DNA of 64,000 nt from Myxococcales bacterium (GTDB lineage Bacteria > Myxococcota > Myxococcia > Myxococcales > Anaeromyxobacteraceae): positions 62,001 through 126,000 of the forward strand of contig JAJZQX010000005.1 in the NCBI GenBank assembly GCA_021806645.1. Direction: 5' to 3'. Position 1 is the first letter of the stretch. Each line of letters starts with the position of its first letter. Shown in pieces: positions 42,715 through 52,512 of this stretch. The position numbers were made by a program, and so were the translations under genes. Below the pieces are notes generated by a model. The model saw only the letters and a list, made by a program, of their open reading frames with translations. It did no database searches and was not told where the DNA came from.

Positions 42715-43701
42715 CTAGATGTTCTGCGACAGGATGAGGTGGACGTACTGCGCCCGCTCGAACGCCCCCGGGTCGCTGACCTGCTTCTGCGAGAGCGTGC
42801 CGCGGAACTCGTCGATGCTGGAGTGGCCGCGCCGATCCATCCACTCCTCGATGCCCTGGAGGACCTTCGCCAGGTGCGGCACGCCGTTGCGCGTCAGCGT
42901 CGACGCCAGCTGCACCACGGTGGCGCCCGCCAGCAGCTGCTTGAGCGCGCCGGCCGAGTCGTGCACGCCGGTGGACGCGGCGAGATCGAGCTGGACGCGG
43001 CCGTGCAGCAGCCCGATCCAGCGGAGCGGAAGCAGCGCCTCCGACGGCGTCGAGAGACTCATCACGCTGACCGGGGCCATCCGCTCCAGCGAGATGTCCG
43101 GCTGCAGGAAGCGGTTGAAGAGCACCACGCCGGCCACCCCGGTCTGCTGCAGCTGCGCCACCACGTTGGCGAGCGAGGTGAAGTAGGGCGAGAGCTTCAC
43201 CGCCACCGGGATCTTCACCGCGGCCTGGATGCCGGCCACCGCCTCGACATAGCGCCGCTCCACCTCCGAGCCGGGCAGCGACGGGTCCGCCTCCACCGAG
43301 TAGATGTTCACCTCGATGGCGTCGGCGCCGGCGTCGGCGATCTGCCGGGCGTAGCCGGTCCAGCTCCCCGGCGCGCAGCAGTTGAGGCTGGCGATGACCG
43401 GGATGCCCAGCGCCTTCTTGGCCCGCTGCACCAGCGAGAGGTACTCGTGCGGCCCGACCCGCTGTGGTGGAAAGTAGGTCCGGGCCTCAGGGTTGGACTC
43501 GGCGTGACGCTGCCCGGCCTCCTCGGCCTCGGTGCTGGCCGCCTCGATCTGCTCCTCGAAGAGCGAGCGGAGCACCACCGCGCCGGCCCCGTGCTCCTCC
43601 GCCGCCACCAGGTTGTCGAGGCGGTTGGAGAGCGCGGAGGAGGCGAGGATCACCGGGCTCGGGAGCTGCAGCCCCAGGTACTCCGTCGTCAGTTCGGCCA
43701 T
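42715..43701 (-). CDS. Dihydroorotate-dehydrogenase-like flavoprotein
   Basis: 328 residues forming a TIM-barrel of the class 1 dihydroorotate dehydrogenase superfamily: TTEYLGLQLPSPVILASSAL at the start, IASLNCCAPGSWTGYARQIADAGADAIEVN, a Lys in VAVKLSP, and LQPDISLERM. The region that normally carries the catalytic Cys/Ser and orotate-binding Asn does not match PyrD, so true pyrimidine synthesis is doubtful. Relatives occur near 2-oxoacid:ferredoxin oxidoreductase genes; one such pair is 10 kb away here. FMN-dependent oxidoreductase of unknown substrate, cytoplasmic. Confidence 0.8.
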   Translation of the reverse strand: MAELTTEYLGLQLPSPVILASSALSNRLDNLVAAEEHGAGAVVLRSLFEEQIEAASTEAEEAGQRHAESNPEARTYFPPQRVGPHEYLSLVQRAKKALGIPVIASLNCCAPGSWTGYARQIADAGADAIEVNIYSVEADPSLPGSEVERRYVEAVAGIQAAVKIPVAVKLSPYFTSLANVVAQLQQTGVAGVVLFNRFLQPDISLERMAPVSVMSLSTPSEALLPLRWIGLLHGRVQLDLAASTGVHDSAGALKQLLAGATVVQLASTLTRNGVPHLAKVLQGIEEWMDRRGHSSIDEFRGTLSQKQVSDPGAFERAQYVHLILSQNI

Positions 43702-43728
43702 GTGCTCTCTCCTTGGGATTCATGCTCG

Positions 43729-43748
43729 ACGGTCGCCGGCACGACCGT
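43729..43748. terminator. Possible terminator hairpin after the universal stress gene
   Basis: 7-bp perfect stem ACGGTCG / CGACCGT with a 6-base loop, in the 155-bp gap between the universal stress gene (minus strand, stop at 43857) and the dihydroorotate-dehydrogenase-like gene. No T-run; the assignment is weak. Confidence 0.25.
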
Positions 43749-43856
43749 GTGGAAGGTGCGGCGCGCGGATCTTCCTCGACGGGTCCAGCCGTGACGGGAG
43801 CGCCTTGCCGTGTCCGTGGAGGCGCCCTCGCCGCCGCGCCCCGCGGCCAGGAACGC

Positions 43857-44309
43857 TCAGGCCGGGGGCCGGACGGTCAGCACCGGGCAGGTGGCCCGCC
43901 GCACCACCCGCTCCGCCACGGATCCCATCAGCGCGTGCTGCAGCCCGGTCCGGCCATGGGTCCCGATGACGACGAGGTCGGTTCTCTGGGCCTTGGCGAA
44001 GATCAGGATCTCCTGGGCCGGCTCCCCGACCGCCGTGGCCACCTCCACGCGGCCGACCCCCATCCCTTCGGCCAGCGCCTTCCACTCCGCCATGTGGCGG
44101 TTGGCCTGCCCGGACAGCTCGTCGAGCATCTTGCTCGAGGCGACGAAGGAGCCGTCCGGGAAGGTGTAGCCGGGCACGGGGTAGGCGTGGAAGAGCGCCA
44201 CCATGGCGCCGAACCGCTTGGCCAGCTCGGCGGCCGTCTCCAGCGCGGCGCGGGAGGCGTCGGAAAAGTCAATGGGGCAGAGGATCCGCTTCCAGTCGAC
44301 GGTCGGCAT
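43857..44309 (-). CDS. Universal stress protein (UspA family)
   Basis: 150 residues, one Usp domain. It starts with RILCPIDFSDASRAALETA and ends with the ATP-binding signature VVIGTHGRTGLQHALMGSVAERVVRRATCPVLTVR (G-2X-G-9X-G-S). ATP-binding members respond to starvation, respiratory and oxidative stress in the cytoplasm. Monocistronic. A palindrome TGACG-TC-CGTCA (44432-44443) lies 123 bp upstream, overlapping the end of the preceding gene, and may be a regulatory site. Confidence 0.93.
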   Translation of the reverse strand: MPTVDWKRILCPIDFSDASRAALETAAELAKRFGAMVALFHAYPVPGYTFPDGSFVASSKMLDELSGQANRHMAEWKALAEGMGVGRVEVATAVGEPAQEILIFAKAQRTDLVVIGTHGRTGLQHALMGSVAERVVRRATCPVLTVRPPA

Positions 44310-44440
44310 GGTGGTCTCCGGGGCGATTGGCTTCGCTCACGGTGCAATCCTACGCCCGTCTCGGGAAATTCGACGCAACCCGACCGGGGCCGTCGCCCGG
44401 GGGAGACTGGAGCGGCCGGTTCCCGCTGGCGTGACGTCCG

Positions 44441-45664
44441 TCAAGGATCGTCCCCCCCGGCACGGCGCTCGACCTCCTTGGCCCGGTCGGGCGCCCGGCG
44501 CGCGTCGGTCACGAACGAGCCCACCGCGTCGATGGCCTGGTCGAGGAAGGCCTCGAAGCGCCCGAGCTCGTCGTCCGATCGGGGCGCGCCGTCCAGGGCC
44601 TTCCAGTCGCCCCGCGCCATCCGCTCCGGCAACCCCTCGAGCTTCGCCGTCATGCGCGCCACCGGTTCGAAGACCAGCGTCTCCATCAGGAAGATGACCA
44701 GCGCCGCCAGCGCCGCCGCCAGCAGCACCACCAGCACCACCACCTGGAGCCGCAGCTCGTCCACGCCGGTGAGGAGCGCCGAGATCTCGTGCCGCTCCAC
44801 GACCGCGCCGATGATCTTCCCCTCACCGTCCAGCAGCGGGAAGATCCCGCGCGCCCAGGTCCGGCCCTGGCTGGTCTCGCGCCCCAGCAGCGCCGGCTGG
44901 CGCGGCACCTGCTCCATCCGCTCCAGGCCGGCCATGAGCGACGGGGCGTCGCCGGTGCTGGCCACCTCGTAAAGACCGGACCGGTCGTCCCAGCGCTCGG
45001 GGTGACTGGTGACCCGCTGCCAGCTGGTCCGGTCGAGCTGCCTCTTGTCGAGCAACAGGCCGTACGCGTCGCCGGTGAGCCGGCTCAACCGGACCAGGAA
45101 GGAGTGGATGTCGGTCCCCAGCTCGACATAGCCGAGCAGCGTCCCCCTCAGCAGCCAGGGGCGCACCACGCGCACCGCGTAGGCGGTCCGGCCCAGCTCG
45201 ATCCCGCGGGCCTCGGTCCCGGTGGCCACCGCCCGCCGGAAGGAAGGGCGCCTCACCACGTCGCCGAAGAGCTCGGGCTGGTGGACCCTGAGAAAGACGC
45301 CGGCTTCGGGATCGGCCGGGTGGAAGTACCAGTGGGTCACCTCGTGGGTGCTGCGCAGCTTCCGGAGCAGCGCGCCGGCGTCCGCCAGCAGCGCCGCCCG
45401 ATCACCCTTGGCGAAGGCCTCGGCCAGCGAGTCGTCCTCCTCGATGACGTCGAGCAGCGCCGAGAGCCGATCCTCCTCGGAGGCCTCGATGCCGGCCAGG
45501 GCCGCCGCCGCCTGCTGCACCTCGTGCAAGGCCGCCTGGTCTACGGCGCGCTGGTGGACGAACCGCATGAGCACCGCGATGGCCACGGCGATGAGCGCCA
45601 GCCCCATCACCAGCGGCACGACGAGCTTGACGCGAATCGACCGGAACACCCGCGGGCCGTCCAT
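44441..45664 (-). CDS. Membrane sensor protein with periplasmic Cache-like domain and HAMP, no output domain
   Basis: 407 residues from ATG 45664, which overlaps the apt stop by ATGA. Helix 1 (LVVPLVMGLALIAVAIAVLM) is followed by a periplasmic region of about 270 residues with double-Cache/DUF3365-like features (HWYFHPADPEAGVFLRVHQP, YAVRVVRPWLLRGTLLGYVELGTDI, GRTWARGIFPLLDGEGKIIGAVV). Helix 2 (VVVLVVLLAAALAALVIFLM) leads into a short HAMP (FEPVARMTAKLEGL) and an 80-residue Asp/Arg-rich tail with no kinase, cyclase or chemotaxis domain. It probably signals through a separate partner. It is translationally coupled to apt, an unexpected partner. Confidence 0.8.
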   Translation of the reverse strand: MDGPRVFRSIRVKLVVPLVMGLALIAVAIAVLMRFVHQRAVDQAALHEVQQAAAALAGIEASEEDRLSALLDVIEEDDSLAEAFAKGDRAALLADAGALLRKLRSTHEVTHWYFHPADPEAGVFLRVHQPELFGDVVRRPSFRRAVATGTEARGIELGRTAYAVRVVRPWLLRGTLLGYVELGTDIHSFLVRLSRLTGDAYGLLLDKRQLDRTSWQRVTSHPERWDDRSGLYEVASTGDAPSLMAGLERMEQVPRQPALLGRETSQGRTWARGIFPLLDGEGKIIGAVVERHEISALLTGVDELRLQVVVLVVLLAAALAALVIFLMETLVFEPVARMTAKLEGLPERMARGDWKALDGAPRSDDELGRFEAFLDQAIDAVGSFVTDARRAPDRAKEVERRAGGDDP

Positions 45665-46182
45665 CAGAACCTCAGCAGCGAGTGGACCTTGGCGGCGCCC
45701 AGCCGGGCGGAGCCACCGAGGAAGGCCAGGTTCACCAGGAAGGAGTAGCCGACCAGCTCGGCCCGCTGCCGCTCTACGAGCCGGCCCGCCGCCTCCGCCG
45801 TGCCACCGGTGGCCAGCACGTCGTCCACCACCAGCACCCGCTCCCCGGGCTGGAAGGCGTCCTCGTGGAGTTCCAGCACCGCCTCCCCGTACTCGAGCGC
45901 GTAGGCCTCGCGAATGGTCCTCCACGGGAGCTTGCCCGGCTTCCGGACGATGGTGAGCCCGGCGCCCAGCGAGTAGGCCAGCGGCGCGGCGAAGACGAAG
46001 CCGCGGGACTCGATGCCGATGATCTTCTGCACCCGCTCGCCGCGCCAGCGGTCGGCGAGCGCGTCGATGACCTGCTTGAAGAGGCGCGGCTCGGCGAGGA
46101 TGGGGGTGATGTCCTTGAAGACCACGCCTGGCCTGGGAAAGTCGGGGACGTCGCGGATGGCGGCGCGGACGGCGTCGAGCAT
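45664..46182 (-). CDS. apt: Adenine phosphoribosyltransferase
   Basis: 172 residues from ATG 46182, typical length. The N-terminal hood [32 protein letters not shown], and the PRPP-binding [14 protein letters not shown] are diagnostic. It converts adenine plus PRPP to AMP (purine salvage). The in-frame start at 46296 would add an unrelated tail overlapping the M23 peptidase gene. The sensor gene starts within its stop. Confidence 0.96.
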   Translation of the reverse strand: MLDAVRAAIRDVPDFPRPGVVFKDITPILAEPRLFKQVIDALADRWRGERVQKIIGIESRGFVFAAPLAYSLGAGLTIVRKPGKLPWRTIREAYALEYGEAVLELHEDAFQPGERVLVVDDVLATGGTAEAAGRLVERQRAELVGYSFLVNLAFLGGSARLGAAKVHSLLRF

Positions 46183-46204
46183 GACGCTCTCTTCTAGCAC
46201 GGGG

Positions 46205-46930
46205 TCATGGCAGGAAGAGCAGCGGGTTGCGTGGCCGGGTCCCTTCCCGCACCTCGAAGTGGAGGTGGGGCCCGGTGCTGCGGCCGGTCTGGCCAACCCG
46301 GGCGATCGGCTGCCCCGCCTTGACGTTCGCCCCCTCCTCCACCAGCAGGGCGCTGCAGTGCGCGTAGAGGGTCACCAGCCCGCCCTGGTGACGCAGGATG
46401 ACGATCTCCCCGTACCCCGCCTGTTCGCCGGCGTAGATGACCGCGCCCGGCGCGGCGGCGCCGATCGCCGTCCCCTCCGGCGCAGAGAGGTCGATGCCGT
46501 CGTGGCGGCGCCCCGAGCGGACGCCGTAGCGGCCGTAGAGCACCCCCTTGAGCGGCCAGGCCAGCTTCGCCTTCCCCGCCGCCGGGTGCCCAGGCTCCCC
46601 GTCTGGCGCCGGGCCGTGAGCGGCCCCTCCCGTCTCCTCGAGATCGACCACCCGGCTGGCGCCCGGCACGAAGAGCTCGGTGCCCACCGCCACCTGCCTT
46701 GGATCGACGATGCCGTTCTCCTCCAGCAGGTCGGCGGGCGCCACGCCGTAGGCCCGGGCGATCCGGTAGACCGTCTCGCCCTTCCTGACCACGTGGACCA
46801 CGCCCACCACCTCGGGCTCCTCGTGGCCCCCGCCGCCGGAGAGCGGGATGGGGAGCGGCCGCGCCGGCCTCTGCGAGGCGCATGCCGCGATCCCGAGCGT
46901 GGCGGCGGCGAGCGCCGCCCGCAGTCTCAA
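46205..46930 (-). CDS. LysM - M23 peptidase lipoprotein (NlpD/EnvC-like)
   Basis: 241 residues. A lipoprotein signal ends in lipobox IAAC (Cys17). A LysM repeat (about 46-92: [17 protein letters not shown] ... [18 protein letters not shown]) is followed by a M23/LytM domain from about 125 ([24 protein letters not shown], and GPHLHFEVR near the end). Zn ligands are visible: His in RRHDGIDL, and His in YAHC and HLHF. Because all are present it could be an active endopeptidase, or an amidase activator as in NlpD. It acts on periplasmic peptidoglycan during division. It starts 25 bp after surE in the same direction. Confidence 0.9.
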   Translation of the reverse strand: MRLRAALAAATLGIAACASQRPARPLPIPLSGGGGHEEPEVVGVVHVVRKGETVYRIARAYGVAPADLLEENGIVDPRQVAVGTELFVPGASRVVDLEETGGAAHGPAPDGEPGHPAAGKAKLAWPLKGVLYGRYGVRSGRRHDGIDLSAPEGTAIGAAAPGAVIYAGEQAGYGEIVILRHQGGLVTLYAHCSALLVEEGANVKAGQPIARVGQTGRSTGPHLHFEVREGTRPRNPLLFLP

Positions 46931-46955
46931 AGCGCCCCTCGCCTGGCGGGTGGCG

Positions 46956-47723
46956 CTAGCAAGGTCCGGGCTCCCGCGTGAGGCCGGGGAGCCGGAGCGC
47001 CGCCAGCTCCTCGAACGCGCCGCCGTCGGTGGCGTCGAGCTGCAGCGGCGTCACCGAGGCCAGCCCCTCCTCCATCACGGCGTTGCAGTCCGAGCCGGGG
47101 ATGTCTTGGTTGACCGCCCCGCCCTCGCCGCCGATCCAGTAGTAGCGGCGGCCGCGCGGGTCGATCTTGGTCACCACCTCGTTGCCGTAGGTCCGCTTCC
47201 CCAGCCTGGCGAGCCGCCAACCGCGCACCCGCCCCGGCGGGACGTTGACGTTGAGCAGCACCGGGCGGGACGGCCGCACGGCCACCAGCGCCCGCGCCAG
47301 CTCGACGGCGAGCCGGGCGGCCTGCGTGAAGTCGTGCGGCGGTGGCGCCGCCAGGGAGACGGCGATGGCCGGGACACCCAGCAAGGCCGCCTCCATCGCC
47401 GCGGCGACGGTCCCCGAGTAGTGGACGTCGTTGCCGAGATTGGGGCCGTGGTTCACGCCGGAGATCACGACGTCGGGCCATCGGTCCTTGAGCACGAGGT
47501 TCATGCCGACGTAGACGGCGTCGGTGGGCGTGCCGTCGACGGCGTACCAGCGTGGCGCCTCCTCGTGGAGCCGGAGCGGCCGGTGGAGCGAGATGGCATG
47601 CGAAGTGGCCGACTGTTCCCCGTCCGGCGCGCAGACCCAGACCTCGTCCCCCTCCAGGGCGTCCGCCAGCGCGCGCAGCCCCGCCGCGTGGACACCGTCG
47701 TCGTTGGAGAGGAGGACGCGCAC
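46956..47723 (-). CDS. surE: 5'/3'-nucleotidase SurE
   Basis: 255 residues from GTG 47723, chosen because the protein then begins VRVLLSNDDG, the exact family N-terminus; an upstream ATG at 47771 adds an unrelated tail. Metal-site and substrate motifs: LLSNDDGV, APDGEQSATSHAIS, DAVYVGMN and ISGVNHGPNLGNDVHYSGTVAAA. Dephosphorylates nucleoside monophosphates, and in many bacteria sits near pcm and nlpD, as the M23/LysM gene here recalls. Cytoplasmic, stationary-phase stress role. Confidence 0.95.
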   Translation of the reverse strand: MRVLLSNDDGVHAAGLRALADALEGDEVWVCAPDGEQSATSHAISLHRPLRLHEEAPRWYAVDGTPTDAVYVGMNLVLKDRWPDVVISGVNHGPNLGNDVHYSGTVAAAMEAALLGVPAIAVSLAAPPPHDFTQAARLAVELARALVAVRPSRPVLLNVNVPPGRVRGWRLARLGKRTYGNEVVTKIDPRGRRYYWIGGEGGAVNQDIPGSDCNAVMEEGLASVTPLQLDATDGGAFEELAALRLPGLTREPGPC

Positions 47724-47849
47724 CGCAGAGGAATGTAGCAGCGCGCCCCGGTGGCGGGAAGCGCTGGGCACCAGGTCCCGGCCGCCGTACCGCGAGCCTC
47801 GCGCCCGAGCCCCTCAGGCCCGGAGCGCTCGTCGCGCCTGCGGCGCGCC

Positions 47850-48770
47850 CTACGCCGGCGGGCTCCGGTCCAGCCCCTGATCCTGGAACGAGGCCGGATC
47901 CTCGACAGCCTCGAGGTGCGTGAAGACGGTGGCGTTCTGGATGACCGCCCGCACCTCCGACTCTATCTGCTCGGCCAGGTCGTGACCCCGCCGGACCGTC
48001 CAGCCGCCCGGGACGAGGACGTGCATCGAGACGAAGCGTCGCGAGGCCGCCTGCCTGGTGCGCACCGCGTGGAACTTGATGTCCGGCCCCTCGTGGCGGG
48101 CCAGCACCTCGCGCAGCAGCGCCTGCTCCTCGGGCCCCAGCGCCGTGTCGAGCAGGCCGAGCGCCGAGCGGCGGAGGAGCTGGACGCCGGTCCAGACGAT
48201 CTGGGCCGCCACCACCAGGGCGATGATCGGGTCGAGGATGTTCCAGCCGGTGAAGGCGACCAGGCCGAGGGCCGCGAGAACGCCGGCCGTGGTCCAGACG
48301 TCGGTCAGCAGGTGGTGGGCGTCGGCCTCCAGCGCGATCGAGTGGTGGCGCCGGCCAGCGCGCAGCAGGACGCGGGCGACGCCGAAGTTGACCAGCGACG
48401 CCCCGGCCGAGACCAGCACGCCCCAGCCGACCTGCTCCAGCGGGCGCGTCGCCAGCAAGCGCCCGATGGCGGTCCAGGCGATGCCGCCCGCGGCCAGGAG
48501 GATGAGCGCCCCCTCGGCCCCGCTGGCGAAGTACTCGGCCTTCCCGTGGCCGTAGGCGTGGTGCTCGTCGGGCGGGCGCGCGGCCACGATCAGCATGGTC
48601 AGCGTGATGACCGCCGCCACCAGGTTGACCAGCGACTCGAGCGCGTCGGAGAGGAGGCCGACCGACCCGGTCATCCGCCAGGCCACCGTCTTCATGCCGA
48701 TGGTCACCACCGCCGCGGCTATGGAGAGGTAGGCGAACCGGCGCAGGTCGCCGTGGGGAACGCTGGTCAT
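47850..48770 (-). CDS. Cation diffusion facilitator (metal/H+ antiporter)
   Basis: 306 residues from ATG 48770 ([17 protein letters not shown]); an in-frame start 62 codons upstream overlaps the next gene. Six helices and a cytoplasmic C-terminal domain. Metal-site residues in the membrane: [16 protein letters not shown] (TM2 Asp), [15 protein letters not shown] (TM5 His/Asp), and the interhelical [15 protein letters not shown]. These fit Zn/Fe/Mn efflux to the periplasm. The C-terminal metal-sensing fold includes [24 protein letters not shown]. It starts 15 bp after the DUF815 ATPase gene ends, in the same direction. Confidence 0.93.
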   Translation of the reverse strand: MTSVPHGDLRRFAYLSIAAAVVTIGMKTVAWRMTGSVGLLSDALESLVNLVAAVITLTMLIVAARPPDEHHAYGHGKAEYFASGAEGALILLAAGGIAWTAIGRLLATRPLEQVGWGVLVSAGASLVNFGVARVLLRAGRRHHSIALEADAHHLLTDVWTTAGVLAALGLVAFTGWNILDPIIALVVAAQIVWTGVQLLRRSALGLLDTALGPEEQALLREVLARHEGPDIKFHAVRTRQAASRRFVSMHVLVPGGWTVRRGHDLAEQIESEVRAVIQNATVFTHLEAVEDPASFQDQGLDRSPPA

Positions 48771-48784
48771 GCCGCCACTGTACG

Positions 48785-49675
48785 TCAGGCCGGGGCGCGC
48801 CTGAGCGCTTCTCGTCCCACCCAGTCGCAGGCGAACTGCCAGGCGATGCGGCCGCTCCGATCCCCCTTCTTCTGCGACCAGAGGATGGCCTCGGCCTCGG
48901 CATCGACGCTCCATGGCGTGTCCACCCCGGCCCGCTCGGCCAGGCGTGCGACCCATTGCCGCACCACCTCGACGTACCGGTCCTGGCTGAAGGGATGGAA
49001 GGCCACCCAGAGTCCGAACCGGCCGGACAGCGAGATCTTCTCCTCGACCGCCTCGCCGTGGTGCACCTCGCCCTCCACCATCATGGCGCCACGGTTGTCG
49101 CTCTCGAACTCCGAGACCAGGTGACGCCGGTTGGAGGTGACGTAGATGAGGACGTTGGCGGGCAGCGCGTAGACCGAGCCGTCGAGTGCGCTCTTCAGCA
49201 CCTTGTAGCTGGGGTCGCCGGCCTCGAAGGAGAGGTCGTCGGAGAAGACGAGGAAGTGGTACGGCTGCGCCTTCAACTCCTCTACGATGGCCGGGAGGCT
49301 GACCAGGTCGTCCTTGTCCACCTGGATGATCCGCAACCCCTTCCCGGCGTAGGCGTGGAGCAGCGCCCGGACCAGCGACGACTTGCCGGTGCCGCGCGTT
49401 CCCCAGAGCAGCGCGTTGTTGGCCGGGAGCCCGGCCAGGAACTGGCGGGTGTTGGCCTCGACCGCCTGCTTCTGCGCCTCGATGCCGAGCAGGTCGTCGA
49501 GGTGAATGGCCTCGATCTCAGGCACCGGCTCCAGCCGCCCCGAGAACGGGCTGCGGTGCCAGTTGGCGGCGTGGCAGGTGCTCCAGTCGAGCTTCGGGGC
49601 CGGCCTGGGGAGCAACGGCTCCAGCGCCGTCAGCACCCGCTTCAGCTGGGCCGTCAACTCCGGGTCGAGGCTCAC
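48785..49675 (-). CDS. DUF815 AAA-type ATPase
   Basis: 296 residues from GTG 49675, chosen because GGAGGG lies four bases upstream; the ATG at 49696 has no such site. Walker A is [18 protein letters not shown] and the Walker B-like acidic stretch [11 protein letters not shown], with the sensor-like [14 protein letters not shown]. The family-specific [16 protein letters not shown] and [13 protein letters not shown] sequences precede Walker A. These proteins (about 290 residues) are single-domain AAA-like ATPases of unknown client. Located downstream of sdhB in the same direction; the gap carries the sdh terminator. Confidence 0.9.
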   Translation of the reverse strand: MSLDPELTAQLKRVLTALEPLLPRPAPKLDWSTCHAANWHRSPFSGRLEPVPEIEAIHLDDLLGIEAQKQAVEANTRQFLAGLPANNALLWGTRGTGKSSLVRALLHAYAGKGLRIIQVDKDDLVSLPAIVEELKAQPYHFLVFSDDLSFEAGDPSYKVLKSALDGSVYALPANVLIYVTSNRRHLVSEFESDNRGAMMVEGEVHHGEAVEEKISLSGRFGLWVAFHPFSQDRYVEVVRQWVARLAERAGVDTPWSVDAEAEAILWSQKKGDRSGRIAWQFACDWVGREALRRAPA

Positions 49676-49715
49676 GATCCCTCCGCGGCGGGCCACCAGG
49701 CCCGTGGAATGAAGC

Positions 49716-49745
49716 CGGGGCAGGGACCGGACGGCCCCTGCCCCG
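49716..49745 (-). terminator. Terminator after the sdhCAB operon
   Basis: Perfect 10-bp stem CGGGGCAGGG / CCCTGCCCCG with a 10-base loop, 21 bp downstream of the sdhB stop on the minus strand and 40 bp before the DUF815 gene start. No strong T-run, but stem and position are convincing. Confidence 0.6.
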
Positions 49746-49766
49746 TCGAATCGTGCCGACCGGCCG

Positions 49767-50582
49767 CTAGTCGCCCGACGCGGCCGTGGTCGTGGAGATG
49801 GCGCCGATCTTCTCCTGGCACAGGGCCTTGGTGAACTCCCGGTTGAGGCGGGCGATGAACTTCACCTCGATGCCCTTGGGGCAGGCCGCCTCGCACTCGT
49901 AGTGGTTGCTGCAGTTGCCGAAGCCCTGGTCGGCCATGGCCTTGACCATGGCGGCGACGCGCTGGGGCGCCTCCACCTGGCCCTGCGGCAGCTCGGCCAG
50001 CTGCGCCACCTTGGCACCGGCGAAGAGCATGGCCGCGCCGTTCGGGCAGGCCGCCACGCAGGCCCCGCAGCCGATGCACGCGGCGGCGTCCATGGCGTAG
50101 TCCGCCTCGGGCTTGCCGACCAGTATGGCGTTGCCGTCGGGCACGCCGCCGGTGTGGCAGGAGACGAAGCCGGCCACCTGGATCAGCTTGTCCAGCGCGG
50201 TCCGATCGACGATCAGGTCGCGCAGGATGGGGAAGGCCCGGGCGCGCCACGGCTCGAGGTAGATGGCGTCGCCGTCCTTGAACTTCCGCATGTGCAGCTG
50301 GCAGAGCGTGGTGCGCTCCTGCCCGCCGTGCGGTACGCCGTTGACGACCGCGGAGCACATCCCGCAGATGCCCTCCCGGCAGTCGTGGTCGAAGGCGATG
50401 GGATCCTTCCCCGCCTTGATGAGGTCCTCGTTCACCACGTCCAGCATCTCCAGGAAGGAGTGGTGGGGCGTGATGTTCTTGGCCTCGTAGGTCTCGAAGC
50501 GGCCGGGCTTGTCGCGCGCCGGCTGCCGCCAGACGATGAGCTTGATGTTCATGGTCCCGTGTTCGGTGGCGTGGGCGCTCAT
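49767..50582 (-). CDS. sdhB: Succinate dehydrogenase/fumarate reductase iron-sulfur subunit
   Basis: 271 residues from ATG 50582, which shares a base with the sdhA stop (TAATG); the internal ATG at 50552 is an alternative. The 2Fe-2S cysteines are [18 protein letters not shown] and TLCQLH; the 4Fe-4S and 3Fe-4S cysteines are [14 protein letters not shown] ... [17 protein letters not shown]. It links FAD in SdhA to heme in SdhC. The cluster layout resembles that of B-type succinate:menaquinone reductases. Confidence 0.95.
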   Translation of the reverse strand: MSAHATEHGTMNIKLIVWRQPARDKPGRFETYEAKNITPHHSFLEMLDVVNEDLIKAGKDPIAFDHDCREGICGMCSAVVNGVPHGGQERTTLCQLHMRKFKDGDAIYLEPWRARAFPILRDLIVDRTALDKLIQVAGFVSCHTGGVPDGNAILVGKPEADYAMDAAACIGCGACVAACPNGAAMLFAGAKVAQLAELPQGQVEAPQRVAAMVKAMADQGFGNCSNHYECEAACPKGIEVKFIARLNREFTKALCQEKIGAISTTTAASGD

Positions 50583-52501
50583 TACTTGTAGCTCCGGACA
50601 GCGAGGTGGATGTTCTCGAACTTCAGCGGCTCCTTGTGAAGCTCCTGCGCCTGCCCCGTCCCCTTGAACTCCCAGGCCGCGGCATATGAGAAGTTGGCGT
50701 CGTCGCGCATGGCCTCGCCGTCCGGGTACTGGTGCTCCACCCGGAAGTGGCCACCGCACGACTCCTCGCGGTGCAGGGCGTCTCGGGCCAGCAGCTCGGC
50801 GAACTCGATGAAGTCGGCGGTGCGGCCGGCGTTCTCGAGCTGCTGGTTGAGCTCGTCGCCCGAGCCGGACACCTTGACGTTCTTCCAGAACTCCTCGCGG
50901 ATGGCGGGGAGCTTCTGAAGGGCCTCGGTCAGCGACTGCTTGGTCCGCGCCATGCCGACGTTGTTCCACATCAGCACGCCGACCTCGCGCGTGAACTCGG
51001 TGACGGTCCGCTTGCCGTTGACGGAGAGGAACCGGTCGCGCTCCGCCTTCACCTCGGCGATCGACCTGGTGCACTCCGGGTGGTCGGACTTGACCTTGCC
51101 CGGCTTGGTCTGCGCCAGGTAGTTGGCGATGGTGTACGGGATGACGAAGTAGCCGTCGGCCAGCCCCTGCATCAGCGCACTGGCGCCGAGCCGGTTGGCC
51201 CCGTGCACCGAGAAGTTGGCCTCGCCAAGGACGAAGAGGCCGGGGATGTTGCTCTGGAGGTTGTAGTCCACCCAGAGCCCGCCCATGGCGTAGTGGGGCG
51301 CCGGGTAGATGCGCATGGGGCGCTGGTAGGCGTTCTCGTCGGTGATCCGCTCGTACATCTCGAAGAGGTTGCCGTACCGCTCGCGGATGGTGCTCTCTCC
51401 GAGCCGCGCGATGGAGTCGGAGAAGTCGAGGTAGACGCCGCGGCCGCCCGGGCCCACGCCGCGCCCCTCGTCGCACTGCTCCTTGGCGGCGCGCGAGGCG
51501 ATGTCGCGCGGGGCCAGGTTGCCGTAGGATGGGTACTTCCGCTCGAGGTAGTAGTCGCGATCCGCCTCGGGGATCTCGCTGGGCAGCTTGCCGCAGTCCT
51601 CCTTCTTCTTCGGCACCCAGATGCGCCCGTCGTTGCGGAGCGACTCCGACATCAGCGTCAGCTTCGACTGGTAGTCGCCCGCCTGCGGGATGCAGGTGGG
51701 GTGGATCTGCGTGTAGCAGGGGTTGGCGAGGTAGGCGCCCTTCTTGTGCGCCTTCCAGATGGCGGTGGCGCTGCAGCCCATGGCGTTGGTGGACAGGTAG
51801 AAGACGTTCATGTAGCCGCCGGTCGCCAGCACCACGGCGTCTCCGACGTGGGTGCGGATCTCGCCGGTCACCAGATCGCGGACCGTGATGCCCTTGGCCT
51901 CGCCGTCCACCACCACCAGGTCCAGCATCTCGGTGCGGGCGAACATCTTCACCGTGCCCAGGCCGATCTGGCGGGAGAGGGCCGAGTAGGCGCCCAGCAG
52001 GAGCTGCTGGCCGGTCTGGCCCCGCGCGTAGAAGGTGCGGGAGACCTGGGCGCCGCCGAAGGAGCGGTTGTCGAGGTAGCCGGCGTAGTCACGCGCGAAC
52101 GGCACGCCCTGGGCCACGCACTGGTCGATGATGTTGTTGCTGACCTGGGAGAGCCGCCAGACGTCGGCCTCGCGGGCGCGGAAGTCCCCGCCCTTGATGG
52201 TGTCGTAGAAGAGCCGGTAGATGCTGTCGCCGTCGTTCGGGTACGCCTTGGCGGCGTTGATGCCGCCCTGCGCGGCGATCGAGTGGGCGCGGCGGGGGCT
52301 GTCCTGGTAGCAGAACGCCTCCACCTGGTAGCCGAGCTCGGCCAGCGTGGCCGCCGCCGAGCCGCCGGCGAGGCCGGTGCCGACCACGAGGATCTTGTAC
52401 TTCCGCTTGTTGGCCGGGTTGACCAGCTTCAGGGAGTCGAAGCGGTGCTTGTCCCAGGAGTCCTGGATCTTGCCGGTCGGTGCCTTACCATCGAGGATCA
52501 C
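50582..52501 (-). CDS. sdhA: Succinate dehydrogenase/fumarate reductase flavoprotein subunit
   Basis: 639 residues. FAD dinucleotide motif [19 protein letters not shown], covalent-FAD histidine in [15 protein letters not shown], active-site stretch [24 protein letters not shown], and [45 protein letters not shown]. The overall type (with '[15 protein letters not shown]') matches menaquinone-linked SdhA of Bacteroidetes/delta-proteobacterial type. Oxidises succinate or, in reverse, reduces fumarate at the cytoplasmic face. It starts 11 bp after the sdhC stop. Confidence 0.96.
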   Translation of the reverse strand: MILDGKAPTGKIQDSWDKHRFDSLKLVNPANKRKYKILVVGTGLAGGSAAATLAELGYQVEAFCYQDSPRRAHSIAAQGGINAAKAYPNDGDSIYRLFYDTIKGGDFRAREADVWRLSQVSNNIIDQCVAQGVPFARDYAGYLDNRSFGGAQVSRTFYARGQTGQQLLLGAYSALSRQIGLGTVKMFARTEMLDLVVVDGEAKGITVRDLVTGEIRTHVGDAVVLATGGYMNVFYLSTNAMGCSATAIWKAHKKGAYLANPCYTQIHPTCIPQAGDYQSKLTLMSESLRNDGRIWVPKKKEDCGKLPSEIPEADRDYYLERKYPSYGNLAPRDIASRAAKEQCDEGRGVGPGGRGVYLDFSDSIARLGESTIRERYGNLFEMYERITDENAYQRPMRIYPAPHYAMGGLWVDYNLQSNIPGLFVLGEANFSVHGANRLGASALMQGLADGYFVIPYTIANYLAQTKPGKVKSDHPECTRSIAEVKAERDRFLSVNGKRTVTEFTREVGVLMWNNVGMARTKQSLTEALQKLPAIREEFWKNVKVSGSGDELNQQLENAGRTADFIEFAELLARDALHREESCGGHFRVEHQYPDGEAMRDDANFSYAAAWEFKGTGQAQELHKEPLKFENIHLAVRSYK

Positions 52502-52512
52502 GGTAGTTCCCC

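Noticed and set aside
44431-44444. GTGACGTCCGTCAA as a CRP-type site for the universal stress gene
   Set aside because: Overlaps the end of the sensor gene and is more than 120 bp from the start; half sites match poorly. Kept only as a remark.
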